NCBI RefSeq assembly: GCF_900105455.1
Contig: NZ_FNSF01000001.1
Span: forward strand, 687,001 to 751,000
Origin: Tenacibaculum sp. MAR_2009_124
GTDB taxonomy: Bacteria > Bacteroidota > Bacteroidia > Flavobacteriales > Flavobacteriaceae
Length of the DNA: 64,000 bases
Direction of reading: 5' to 3'
The notes beneath the pieces were generated by a model, which was not told the DNA's origin, ran no database searches, and saw only the letters and a list, made by a program, of their open reading frames with translations. This document shows, one piece after another, positions 1-8,723 of this stretch. Each line of letters begins with the position of its first letter. Position 1 is the stretch's first letter. The position numbers were made by a program, and so were the translations under genes.

Positions 1-955
1 AGAATTTGTTTTTTTCTTCAGAATACTGAAAGCTGTACTTTAAAATATCTAATTTGTTAGTGTCAAAGCTAAATTGGTTTACAATTAATGATAGCTGTGG
101 TAAATCGAAACAGTTTTTGGCGATATGAGCCTTTGCTATATTTATTTTTTCTTTTGAGAACTGTTGATCTTTTATCGTTTTTAAAATATAGTCAAGTTCA
201 CTTGGTGAAGTTTTACAGTGCTCAGCAGTATGCAGGGAAACAATTCGCTCTACTTTTTTATTAATAAAACTAACTAATTGCTGTTTTTCAAATTTATTGT
301 CAATTAACTGTTTAACATAAAAGTAGTTTTCAATATCATACGCATAATCTACAGCATAGCTAAGAAAAATAGCACGATTTTGATCACTATCTAAAGTCTG
401 AGTTAATTTCATGATTTCTTCTGTGCTTAAGCATGAATGATATATCGACTTTTTCAATTGACTTAACCTATAGTTTTCGTTCTTTAACTCTTCAATTTTG
501 TGTAGAATTTCCTCGAAAGCATATTGACTAATAGGACGTTCACAGCTGCTTGAGATAACGCCGTTATATGTAAATGGATCAGGGAAGTGGATTTCACTTT
601 CATTCTGCTTATTCATTCCCTCTGTTTCGTGATAGAGCTTTATCGCATAAGAGAATGAGTTAAAGGAATCGTATACCTTAAAAAAGTTCTTTTTATCGAT
701 AATGGTTGGGAAAGCTTTTAGACAAACTTTATATTTCATTCTGTCACTTCTAAAGTAGCTGCACATGTCAATAAGGTCAATTACTAAAAGATTATGGTGA
801 CTGATATAGTCAATACTCTTGTCGTAGTTATTGTTTTTTACTAGCTCTTTTTTTCTTAGTTCGTTCTTAAAAGATTTATAGTCATCTGTTTTATGTTGAG
901 CGAAGGTTACACTTGAAGCTAAGCAAAATGTTAGTAGGATAGTTTTTAGTTTCAT
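1..955 (-). CDS. DUF4476 domain secreted protein (partial, C-terminus off the window)
   Basis: The reading frame starts at the ATG at 953-955 and stays open to the left window edge, so about 318 codons are visible and the 3' end is missing. Residues 1-20 look like a signal peptide (basic MKLK, then a hydrophobic run ending TFAQ, a typical Bacteroidetes SPase I site). Two similar helical segments, about residues 146-230 and 254 to the cut edge, resemble the DUF4476 repeat (a conserved Cys, then a K-Q-x-F-x-FD/D-N-x-Y pattern). DUF4476 has no established biochemical role; a periplasmic or surface location is inferred from the signal peptide. It is transcribed away from the regulator array to its right. 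The domain call is by eye. Confidence 0.75.
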   Translation of the reverse strand, partial: MKLKTILLTFCLASSVTFAQHKTDDYKSFKNELRKKELVKNNNYDKSIDYISHHNLLVIDLIDMCSYFRSDRMKYKVCLKAFPTIIDKKNFFKVYDSFNSFSYAIKLYHETEGMNKQNESEIHFPDPFTYNGVISSSCERPISQYAFEEILHKIEELKNENYRLSQLKKSIYHSCLSTEEIMKLTQTLDSDQNRAIFLSYAVDYAYDIENYFYVKQLIDNKFEKQQLVSFINKKVERIVSLHTAEHCKTSPSELDYILKTIKDQQFSKEKINIAKAHIAKNCFDLPQLSLIVNQFSFDTNKLDILKYSFQYSEEKNKF

Positions 956-1598
956 ACTGAATAATTTTTTTGATTATATCAGTTCATTTATTCAAAGAGT
1001 GTGCCAATGAAAAATATAAAGAAGGGAAAGAATGTTAAAATCAGAATAAATAAAAAAAGTCACCAAAATAATTGCAAGTGTAATATACAAGGGGAAAAAC
1101 GTGAATTATTATTGGTAACTTTTGTAAAATAAAATATAAATGATAAAGGGGATATCAATTACTGTTTATCAAATGTATTATTAAAAATCTGATTATTTAT
1201 GATTGTAGTAATTTTGAAGTAGCTGTTTTATCGAGATGGCTATATTTTATTATTTGTAATTAAAGTTGGGTTTGTTTGTAGAAAGTTAAAGTATTGAGTT
1301 AAGAATTTAGTTTTTAATGAATGTTTGTTCAAAAATTAATTATCGAAAGGTGTTAAATACTTTAGTATAATAAGTTTACATAATTTAAAATTTATATATT
1401 TAAGTACTATGTAGTATGATTGAAGTATTAATTTTTAGTTTTTAATATTTTGAAGAATCTCTCCGTTTGTTAAGCTTAAAAAGCTGTAATATAAGTGAGT
1501 ATGTTTAAAAAGGATTATATTTGCATGGATTTATAATGAACTTAATAATTGTGCTGGTTGTTTCGTTATTATGAATTTATAGGTGGTATGTAGTATAA
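956..1598. other. 643-bp AT-rich divergent intergenic region
   Basis: No convincing gene lies here. It separates the minus-strand DUF4476 gene from the first array regulator. A perfect -7 box TATATTTG sits at 1516-1523, but no TTG is correctly placed upstream, so the promoter is only half supported. The heptamer TGTAGTA occurs near 1405 and 1588; the same heptamer overlaps the -7 boxes of several other array members. Confidence 0.5.
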
Positions 1599-3143
1599 AT
1601 GTTGTATATGTTGGTTTTTAGAGGGCAAATAAAAAATTGGATTTATGTTTTGTTTTTATGCGTTAGTTGTTTTTCTTTTCAAACGTTAAAAAAGGAAAAA
1701 GACAAAGGAACTATAGATAAACAAATTGTTAGAGATTATTATAAATATGTTGAGTTAGAGGATAAAGAATTGCTAGATTCCTTGTTATTATATATTAGAC
1801 GAAATGAGTTAGTCTTTAAACAGGATAGTGTAAATAGTAAAGTGCTCTATTTACAAGGGGTTAATAGTCTTCATCTTATGGTGTATGAAGATGCTGAAGA
1901 ATTCTACTCGAAATCATACAAATTAGCCAATAAAACAAATGATAACATGTTGATGGGGTTGGTTTATAATGATAGGGGAGTTATATCATCTAAAAGTAGA
2001 AGAAATTTTACGAAAGCAGAGGAGCATTATAATAAAGCTATTGAGTATTTTAAAAAAGGGAATCATCTTTTTCAAGAATTAAATACGTACTATAATTTAA
2101 CAATTTTAGCTAAAAAACAAAGAAACTGTGGAAAGGCTTTAAAATACGCATCGTCGTGTTTATCGTTGGTAAATAAAGTTAGTAACAGAAAAAATTTTTT
2201 AAAGATTTTATATGTTATAATTGCCGATTGTAATGTTAAATTAGGTAATTATACAAAGGCAGAGGAGGCATTTGCACTGGCGGATAATTTTATTTTGGAA
2301 AGTGATATCGAGAGATCGTTGTTTTATTTAAAGTATGCTAATTATTACGAATTAAAAAATGATTTTTTAAAAGCTAATAACCTTAACAAAAAAGTAATAG
2401 CGCTTAGAAATAAAGAGAAAATTGAAAATGAAAAAAGTTTAAAGGAATCGTTTAAGAGAGAGCTAGGACTTCAGGATGAGTTAAAAAAGGATAAGGAGAT
2501 TATTATTAAATCGCAAAGAAAAATTCTTTATTTAGGTGCATTAATTTTAATAGTATTGTTTATATCATTAATTTTAGTGTATTACTTAGCAAAAAAAAAT
2601 AAAGAGAGAAGTAAGGAGGTCTCTACATTGAACTTGAGCCTTAAAAGTTTAATCACAGATCTTGAGGGAAAGAATTTAACTCTTGAAAATAATAAAATGG
2701 AAATAGAGCATTTACTCAATTTAAATGAGCAAACTTTATTTTCAAAGGTTCTTAAAATTTCAACGTATAATGATTCAATAGAAAAAATTAGAGAAGAGAT
2801 TGATAATTATGTTGATAATAATACGAATATCCCCGTTTATTTAATGTCATTAAGAAATAAGTTAGAAGCGCTGGTTACTGAGGAAGAATTATGGGAGGAT
2901 TTTAAAGTGCAATTTGAAAAGATAAGGCCGAATTTCTTCGATAAATTGAAGAAGGTAGCTCCAACCTTATCGGTAAACGATTTAAAACATTGTACGTATA
3001 TCGTATCAAATTTAAAAAGTAAAGAGGTAGCTCAACTTATAAATGTTTCTCCAAGAAGTGTTGAGACGACCAGATATAGAATTAAAAAGAAAATTGGATT
3101 AGAGAGAGAGGATAGTTTATTTGAATTATTAAATGAACTTTAA
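1599..3143 (+). CDS. Membrane-anchored TPR / LuxR-like HTH regulator, array copy 1 (subtype A)
   Basis: This is a 514-residue protein. Residues 12-30 form a hydrophobic signal or anchor segment, about 65-290 are TPR-like helical pairs (A/Y-rich, repeats with YxxAEExY and NYTKAEEAF), and 308-331 is a strong transmembrane helix followed by basic KKNKERSK, so the C-terminus should be cytoplasmic by the positive-inside rule. Residues 336-380 form a coiled coil and 459-500 a LuxR/GerE-like helix-turn-helix (KSKEVAQLINVSPRSVETTRYRIKKK). The layout suggests a one-component regulator with a periplasmic TPR sensor and a cytoplasmic DNA-binding domain. It is nearest to copy 3 of the array. The ligand and target are unknown. 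The ATG at 1599 precedes the hydrophobic segment; the ATG at 1608 is possible. Confidence 0.85.
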   Translation: MLYMLVFRGQIKNWIYVLFLCVSCFSFQTLKKEKDKGTIDKQIVRDYYKYVELEDKELLDSLLLYIRRNELVFKQDSVNSKVLYLQGVNSLHLMVYEDAEEFYSKSYKLANKTNDNMLMGLVYNDRGVISSKSRRNFTKAEEHYNKAIEYFKKGNHLFQELNTYYNLTILAKKQRNCGKALKYASSCLSLVNKVSNRKNFLKILYVIIADCNVKLGNYTKAEEAFALADNFILESDIERSLFYLKYANYYELKNDFLKANNLNKKVIALRNKEKIENEKSLKESFKRELGLQDELKKDKEIIIKSQRKILYLGALILIVLFISLILVYYLAKKNKERSKEVSTLNLSLKSLITDLEGKNLTLENNKMEIEHLLNLNEQTLFSKVLKISTYNDSIEKIREEIDNYVDNNTNIPVYLMSLRNKLEALVTEEELWEDFKVQFEKIRPNFFDKLKKVAPTLSVNDLKHCTYIVSNLKSKEVAQLINVSPRSVETTRYRIKKKIGLEREDSLFELLNEL

Positions 3144-3244
3144 AACTTTTTAGTACCTCTTAAGTTATACAATTAAAGTGATTTTAATAAATGTTATTAA
3201 ATCGTTATATTTAATATTGATTATCAAATTTTCAATCTATGTAG

Positions 3245-3252
3245 TAAATTTG
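3245..3252 (+). promoter_or_regulatory. -7 box TAAATTTG of array copy 2
   Basis: TAAATTTG is a perfect TAnnTTTG box, directly preceded by TGTAG to give TGTAGTAAATTTG. The nearest upstream TTG (3217-3219) is 25 bp away, slightly outside the usual range. It lies 77 bp before the ATG of copy 2. Confidence 0.45.
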
Positions 3253-3329
3253 TTATTGCTTTTAACCTTGGTTTTTACTGACTCAAGTATGAGTTAATAG
3301 TTGATATTTTATAGCGTGTTTTATTGGTT

Positions 3330-4880
3330 ATGGTTTTGAGTAGAATATTTTCGATTTACCCTTTGTTCTTCATTTTTATAATAAGTTCTTCTTTCTCACA
3401 GGAAGAAAAAGAAAACTTTACCATAGAAAATTACCGGCAAAAGATTATTCATATTTTTGATAATTTTAGAGAAACTGAAAATACTTCTGAAATAGAAAGG
3501 GTGTTAAAGTTTTTAAAGAAAAATGAGGAGCTTACATTACATGATACTATTAATAGCCGTGTGCTATATTTAAAAGGAGCATATCATGCCTTGTCATTGC
3601 ACAGGTATGAGGAGGCTGATAAAATACTACAGGAATCTTTTAAATTAGCATCTAAAACAAACAATCGATTACTTCAAGGATGTATATATAATGATAGAGC
3701 AGTTTTAGCGAATTATATATATAAAGATTATGAGAAAACTGAAGAGCTTTTTAAAAAGGCAATAGAATGCTTTGAAGGAGAAAATAACAACTATAAATTG
3801 ATAGAAACCTATTATAATTTAACGGCTAATTCCCATGGGTTTCAAAGATATCAGGAAGCTATTGAATATGCGAATAAGTGTCTTGAGTTAATTGACAGTA
3901 ATGAAGATTTACTGCTATATTATAAAAGAATATATTATTTGATGGCAGATAGTTATATTAAACTCAATAATTATAAGAAAGCAGAAGGCTATATTAATAT
4001 TTTAGAAAAAAAACTCGAAAAGAGCAATCTTAAAAATAAAGTACGCACATATGCCTGGTTTTATGAAGCAAGAGCGGATTTAAACGTTACTAAAGGAGAA
4101 TATAAGCAAGCTGTAGATCATCTTAAAAAATCTATTCTTTCTTGGAGAGAACTGAACAATTCAAACATAAAATCAATTGACAAATCATATGATCGAGAAT
4201 TGAGTTTGGAAAAAGAACTTAGGAGAGAAAAAGATATTATTATTAAGGACCAAAGAAAAATACTTTTAGTTAGCTTTTTAGCAATAACTCTACTTTTTGG
4301 GTTAATATTTCTTCTCATATTCTTTTTTAAAAAAAATAAAAAGAAAAATGATCAAATAACGAAGCTTAATGAAGAGTTAAATAATGTAATAATTGAGTTG
4401 AAAGATAATAATATTGACTTACAAGATAAGAAAATAGAAATTGAAAACTTACTCAGGTTAAACGAACAATCGCTCTTTTCACGTGTTTTGAAAATTTCTA
4501 CTTACAACGATACCATTGGGAAAATAGGGGTAGAAATAGATAATTATATAGATGGGAACCCTTCCGCTTCGGTCTATTTGATGACGGTTAGGAATAAGCT
4601 CGATATGTTGATTTCTGAGGATGAGCTATGGGAAGATTTTAAAGTTCAGTTTGAGAAAATTAGACCCGACTTTTTTAGTAAGTTGAAAGAAGTAGCTCCT
4701 AATTTATCTATTAATGATTTGAAACATTGCACTTATGTAGTTTCAAATTTAAAGAGTAAAGAAGTAGCGCAATTGATAAATGTATCACCAAGAAGTGTTG
4801 AAACAACCAGATATAGGATAAAGAAAAAAATGAACTTAGAAAAAGAAGATAGTCTCTATGCATTATTGTCGAGTTTATAG
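3330..4880 (+). CDS. Membrane-anchored TPR / LuxR-like HTH regulator, array copy 2 (subtype B)
   Basis: About 516 residues from the ATG at 3330; the in-frame TTG two codons upstream is a poorer start. The N-terminal hydrophobic segment ends SSSFSQ, a likely signal peptidase I site. TPR-like helices fill about residues 60-290, a transmembrane helix (LVSFLAITLLFGLIFLLIFF) is followed by KKNKKK, and then come a coiled coil and the HTH at the extreme C-terminus. It resembles copies 4 and 5 over its whole length (shared landmarks LHDT, NDRAVL, RTYAWF, LKKSI and SW), while matching copies 1 and 3 mainly in the C-terminal third. Function is inferred as for copy 1: a membrane-bound transcription regulator that senses something outside the cytoplasm. 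It is 67 bp upstream of copy 3, so the two may be co-transcribed. Confidence 0.85.
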   Translation: MVLSRIFSIYPLFFIFIISSSFSQEEKENFTIENYRQKIIHIFDNFRETENTSEIERVLKFLKKNEELTLHDTINSRVLYLKGAYHALSLHRYEEADKILQESFKLASKTNNRLLQGCIYNDRAVLANYIYKDYEKTEELFKKAIECFEGENNNYKLIETYYNLTANSHGFQRYQEAIEYANKCLELIDSNEDLLLYYKRIYYLMADSYIKLNNYKKAEGYINILEKKLEKSNLKNKVRTYAWFYEARADLNVTKGEYKQAVDHLKKSILSWRELNNSNIKSIDKSYDRELSLEKELRREKDIIIKDQRKILLVSFLAITLLFGLIFLLIFFFKKNKKKNDQITKLNEELNNVIIELKDNNIDLQDKKIEIENLLRLNEQSLFSRVLKISTYNDTIGKIGVEIDNYIDGNPSASVYLMTVRNKLDMLISEDELWEDFKVQFEKIRPDFFSKLKEVAPNLSINDLKHCTYVVSNLKSKEVAQLINVSPRSVETTRYRIKKKMNLEKEDSLYALLSSL

Positions 4881-4947
4881 TGTTTATACTTGATTTTCAT
4901 AGAAAAAAATGTTTAAGGTTTAGTATTGTTTAAGTAATATAAAAAAG

Positions 4948-6492
4948 GTGGGTAAAATAATCTTATTGAAGGTGTATGTAATAACTTGTTTGTTAATTTC
5001 TTTGAAAAGTTTTGCTTTTAAAGATGTTAAATACTTGGTTAGGAGTCAGGGCTTAATAGATAATGATAAAGTATTAAAAGCGTATTATTCATTTCAAAAA
5101 AAGGAAGATCCAAAGATTCTCGATTCAATATTAACTTATCTTAAGGTAAATAGTATTGAAATAAAAGAAGACTCGGTTAATAGCAAAGTTTATTATTTGA
5201 AGGCGGTTAATAATTATATGTTGAGGAGGTATGAGATTTGTGAACAGTTTTTAAAAGAATCTCTTAAACTTGCTAAAAAAACTCAAGATTTGCAATTAAT
5301 AGGAGTTGTTTACAATATGAGAGGCTTGAATGTAACTCAAAATATAGGCGATTTTTTAAAGGCAGAAGAATACTTTAAAGAGGCAATTACTTATTTCAAA
5401 AAGGTAAATGAGGAATACCAAATAATCGATACATATTATAATTTGTTTATGAATGCTCGTCGAAGAAAAGAATGGAGGTTGGTGCTCGAATATGCCGACT
5501 TCTGTGCTTCTTTAATTCGTAAAACAGGAGCAAGAAAGGGAGTACTTAAAACACTATACATTCGCAAGGCTCATAGTTATTCCAAATTAGGAGATTTTGA
5601 ACAGGCTTTGGTTCATCTGAAAAAAGCAGAAGAGAATATTACAGCAAAGGATAGGAATGAAAGTAATTTATTAAACTATGCTTATGCCGAATATCACATG
5701 GAAAAGAAAGAGTTTGAGCAAGCTGCACTAAGGTATAAAATGACACGTGATTCTGTGGCGAAATTAAATTTTGAAACGCAAAAATTATTGGGAAAATCTT
5801 TTGAAAGAGAGTTAGAATTAGAAGATTTATTAAAGAAGGATAAAGATAAAATTATTCAAAGTCAGGATAAGTCATTGTTTTTAGGAGGTGTCGCTTTGGT
5901 TTTTTTGTTTGTGTTGGTTTTTGTGTTGATTTATCATTCAAAACGAAATAAGACCAAAAATAATAAGATTTTAAAATTGAATAGTGATCTAAATGATGTA
6001 ATAGAAGAGCTAAAAGGAAAAAACATGTCTTTGGAAGATAAGAAAATGGAAGTTGAAAACTTACTCAGATTAAACGAACAATCTTTGTTTTCTAGAGTTT
6101 TGAAAATATCGACCTATAATGACACTATAAGAAAAATTAGTGGAGAAATAGATGGTTATATGGATATTAATTCATCTGCATCGGGGTATTTAATGACAGT
6201 AAGAAAAAAATTAAATATTCTTATTTCGGAGGAAGAATTGTGGGAAGATTTTAAAATTCAATTTGAAAAAATTCGCCCAGATTTCTTTTATAAACTAAAG
6301 CAAGTGGCGCCAGATTTATCGGTTAATGATTTAAAGCATTGTACATACGTAGTTTCAAATTTAAAAAGCAAAGAAGTAGCGCAGTTGATTAACGTATCAC
6401 CGAGAAGTGTTGAAACAACAAGGTATAGAATAAAGAAAAAAATAGGTTTAGAAAAAGAAGATAGTCTTTACGATTTATTAGGTAATTTATAA
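4948..6492 (+). CDS. Membrane-anchored TPR / LuxR-like HTH regulator, array copy 3 (subtype A)
   Basis: 514 residues, with a GTG start at 4948 chosen because it gives a short basic stretch followed by the hydrophobic segment (VYVITCLLISL). The TPR-like sensor part resembles copy 1 (shared DSVNSKV, ESLKLAKKT and YFKEAITYFKK patterns). A transmembrane helix of about 22 residues (GVALVFLFVLVFVLIYH) is followed by SKRNKTKNN, a coiled coil and the conserved HTH. No canonical promoter is visible in the 67-bp gap after copy 2, which suggests co-transcription with it. No function beyond membrane-bound transcription regulation can be assigned. Confidence 0.85.
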   Translation: MGKIILLKVYVITCLLISLKSFAFKDVKYLVRSQGLIDNDKVLKAYYSFQKKEDPKILDSILTYLKVNSIEIKEDSVNSKVYYLKAVNNYMLRRYEICEQFLKESLKLAKKTQDLQLIGVVYNMRGLNVTQNIGDFLKAEEYFKEAITYFKKVNEEYQIIDTYYNLFMNARRRKEWRLVLEYADFCASLIRKTGARKGVLKTLYIRKAHSYSKLGDFEQALVHLKKAEENITAKDRNESNLLNYAYAEYHMEKKEFEQAALRYKMTRDSVAKLNFETQKLLGKSFERELELEDLLKKDKDKIIQSQDKSLFLGGVALVFLFVLVFVLIYHSKRNKTKNNKILKLNSDLNDVIEELKGKNMSLEDKKMEVENLLRLNEQSLFSRVLKISTYNDTIRKISGEIDGYMDINSSASGYLMTVRKKLNILISEEELWEDFKIQFEKIRPDFFYKLKQVAPDLSVNDLKHCTYVVSNLKSKEVAQLINVSPRSVETTRYRIKKKIGLEKEDSLYDLLGNL

Positions 6493-6817
6493 AAAATGGG
6501 TGCTTGTAAATATTACAAAAAATAATATAGAAGCAATTTATTGTCTTGTTATTAGAAAACTAGAAGCTTCTATCGAGTTGATCAATAGTTTTCAATATGT
6601 TGTTTACTAGATGGTTAGTTTCTTTTTTTCTTTTACTGAAAGTTTGGTGTTTTTTAATTTTCTTAGAAAAAATAACTAATTAAATTATTGTAAATCATTG
6701 ATGTATGTATTGGTGAAGTGCATTTGTAGTATATTTGTCCATTAATTTTTTTACCTAAAAAACACAGAGTATGTTAATGAAAAAGTTATCTATTAATATT
6801 TTATGAGGATACTAAAT
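6493..6817. other. 325-bp intergenic region before array copy 4
   Basis: It holds the copy 4 promoter at 6710-6737 and an untranslated leader. The sequence from about 6718 to 6817 is recognisably homologous to the region in front of copy 5 (8621-8723), so the duplication unit included the promoter and leader. Nothing else was recognised. Confidence 0.5.
6710..6737 (+). promoter_or_regulatory. Promoter of array copy 4
   Basis: TTG at 6710-6712, a 17-bp spacer and TATATTTG at 6730-6737 match the Bacteroidetes TTG-N17-23-TAnnTTTG consensus exactly. The -7 box is embedded in TGTAGTATATTTG, which is repeated identically in front of copy 5. The predicted start near 6743 leaves a leader of about 75 nt. 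Confidence 0.7.
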
Positions 6818-8368
6818 ATGATTCAGAATAGAATATTTATAGTCGCATTAAGCCTGTTTTTGTTATTGAGAACAAACATAAATGGACAATCAAATGAACT
6901 TTTACTAACCAAAGAGAACTTAAGTGATAAAATAAGTGAAGTTTATCAGAGCTTTTATGAAACCGAAGATACTGGAGAAATAGAAAATCTGTTGATTTTT
7001 CTAAAAAGAAACGGTGACATTATATTACATGATACAATCAAAGCCAAGTTACTGTTTTTGGATGCATCATATCAATCTCTTGCCCTAAGAAGATATAAAG
7101 AAGCGGATAATCTTCTGAAAAAATCTTTGGAATACGCTACAAAGACAAAAGACTATCTTTTGACGGGGATGATCTTTAACGATAGAGCAGTTTTAAACAC
7201 CTCAATTACTAAAGATTATAATAAATCAAATGTGCTTTACATTCAAGCTATTGAGTCTTACAGGAAAGTTGGAAATAAGAAAAAGATAATTGAGAGTTAT
7301 TATAATTTAACTCATAATTCAAGAAATCTAAATAAGTATGAGGAAGCTATAAAGTGGGCAAATATTTGCTTAGATATGATAGGTGATGACAATGACCGAT
7401 TAATTTACTATAAGCGTATTTTTTATTTGATAGCTGATAGTTATATAAAATTAAATGATTACAATAAAGCCAAGGAATATATTAAAATACTTGAAAATCA
7501 TTTAAATAATAGTGATTTAAGGAGTAGAACTAGAACATATGCATGGTTTCATCAAGCTAATGCTGATTTAGACGTCTCTAAAGGGGATTATATATCAGCC
7601 ACGGAGAACTTGAAAAAATCAATTATTTCATGGCAAAAGTTAAACAATGAAAATAGGAAATCTATTAATGAATCTTATGAGAGGGAGTTGTTTCTTGAAA
7701 AAGAAGTAAGGCGCGAAAAGGAAGTCATTATAAGTGATCAAAGAATGATTCTGTTCATTAGTTTTGTCGCTATTATTTTGTTGTTTGGTTTTATTTTTAT
7801 GTTAATCTTTTTCTTCAGAAGGAATAAGAGAAAAAATGAGCAAATAGTTGGGTTAAACAAGGAGTTAAATGAGCTAATTGTAAGTTTAAAGGATAATAAT
7901 TCTATCCTTGAAGATAGAAAGAAAGAAATAGAAAGTTTATTGAAGTTAAATGAACAGTCGTTGTTTTCAAGAATACTGAAAATTTCAACTTATAACGATA
8001 CTATAGGAAAAATTAGTGACGATATTGATGCTTATATGGATAGTAGTCCCAGTGCTTCGGGATATTTAATGGCTGTAAGGAAGAAATTAAAGGCGTTAAT
8101 TTCAGAAGATGAATTATGGAAGGACTTTAAAATACAGTTTGAAAAAATAAGGCCAGAATTTTTTAATAAGTTAAAGGAAGTGTCTTCTAGTTTATCGGTA
8201 AATGATTTAAAACATTGCACTTACATTGTGTCTAATTTAAAAAGTAAAGAGGTAGCGCAGCTCATAAATGTTTCTCCGAGAAGCGTTGAAACCACCCGAT
8301 ATAGAATTAAAAAGAAACTAGGGCTTGAAAAAGAAGATAGTTTGTACGATTTATTGAGTAACCTGTAA
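6818..8368 (+). CDS. Membrane-anchored TPR / LuxR-like HTH regulator, array copy 4 (subtype B)
   Basis: About 516 residues. The ATG at 6818 is preferred over the in-frame ATG at 6803 because it aligns with the start of the near-identical N-terminus of copy 5 (MIQNRIF versus MTLNRKF, both leading to TNINGQSN). The signal peptide probably ends NING-Q. TPR-like helices, one transmembrane helix (SFVAIILLFGFIFMLIFFF) followed by RRNKRKN, a coiled coil and the C-terminal HTH follow as in the other copies. It is the closest relative of copy 5, indicating a recent duplication. Likely role: membrane-bound transcription regulator with an extracytoplasmic TPR sensor. Confidence 0.85.
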   Translation: MIQNRIFIVALSLFLLLRTNINGQSNELLLTKENLSDKISEVYQSFYETEDTGEIENLLIFLKRNGDIILHDTIKAKLLFLDASYQSLALRRYKEADNLLKKSLEYATKTKDYLLTGMIFNDRAVLNTSITKDYNKSNVLYIQAIESYRKVGNKKKIIESYYNLTHNSRNLNKYEEAIKWANICLDMIGDDNDRLIYYKRIFYLIADSYIKLNDYNKAKEYIKILENHLNNSDLRSRTRTYAWFHQANADLDVSKGDYISATENLKKSIISWQKLNNENRKSINESYERELFLEKEVRREKEVIISDQRMILFISFVAIILLFGFIFMLIFFFRRNKRKNEQIVGLNKELNELIVSLKDNNSILEDRKKEIESLLKLNEQSLFSRILKISTYNDTIGKISDDIDAYMDSSPSASGYLMAVRKKLKALISEDELWKDFKIQFEKIRPEFFNKLKEVSSSLSVNDLKHCTYIVSNLKSKEVAQLINVSPRSVETTRYRIKKKLGLEKEDSLYDLLSNL

Positions 8369-8723
8369 AATTTAATACTTGTAAAATTCACAAAAAAAAG
8401 AATTCATTAGTCGTTTCTTATGAAAATTGTTAATAATAAGCATTTTATTGAATGTGAAAAAATCACTGAATTTATTTAATAGATTGTTTTTTAGGGTTTT
8501 AAGGTGTTGCACAACTGTTTCATGTTCGTCTTATTTTGTGAAATTTAATTTTTTTTGTTGATTTTTTTTAAATAAAAATTTTTCAAATTATTTCAAACCA
8601 ATGGTTTTTAGACATGTGTAGTGCATTTGTAGTATATTTGTCAACGAATTTTTTCCACTAAAAACGTAAGGTATGTCAACGAAAAAGCTATCAATTACTA
8701 TTTTACGATGATTCTGAAAAAGT
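8369..8723. other. 355-bp intergenic region before array copy 5
   Basis: It contains the copy 5 -7 box (8633-8640) and a leader homologous to that of copy 4. The ATG at 8706 opens only a nine-codon frame. No other gene or structured RNA was recognised. Confidence 0.5.
8633..8640 (+). promoter_or_regulatory. -7 box TATATTTG of array copy 5
   Basis: TATATTTG lies within GCATTTGTAGTATATTTGTC, which is repeated in front of copy 4. The -33 TTG seen for copy 4 is not conserved here, so this promoter may be weaker or depend on an activator. Confidence 0.5.
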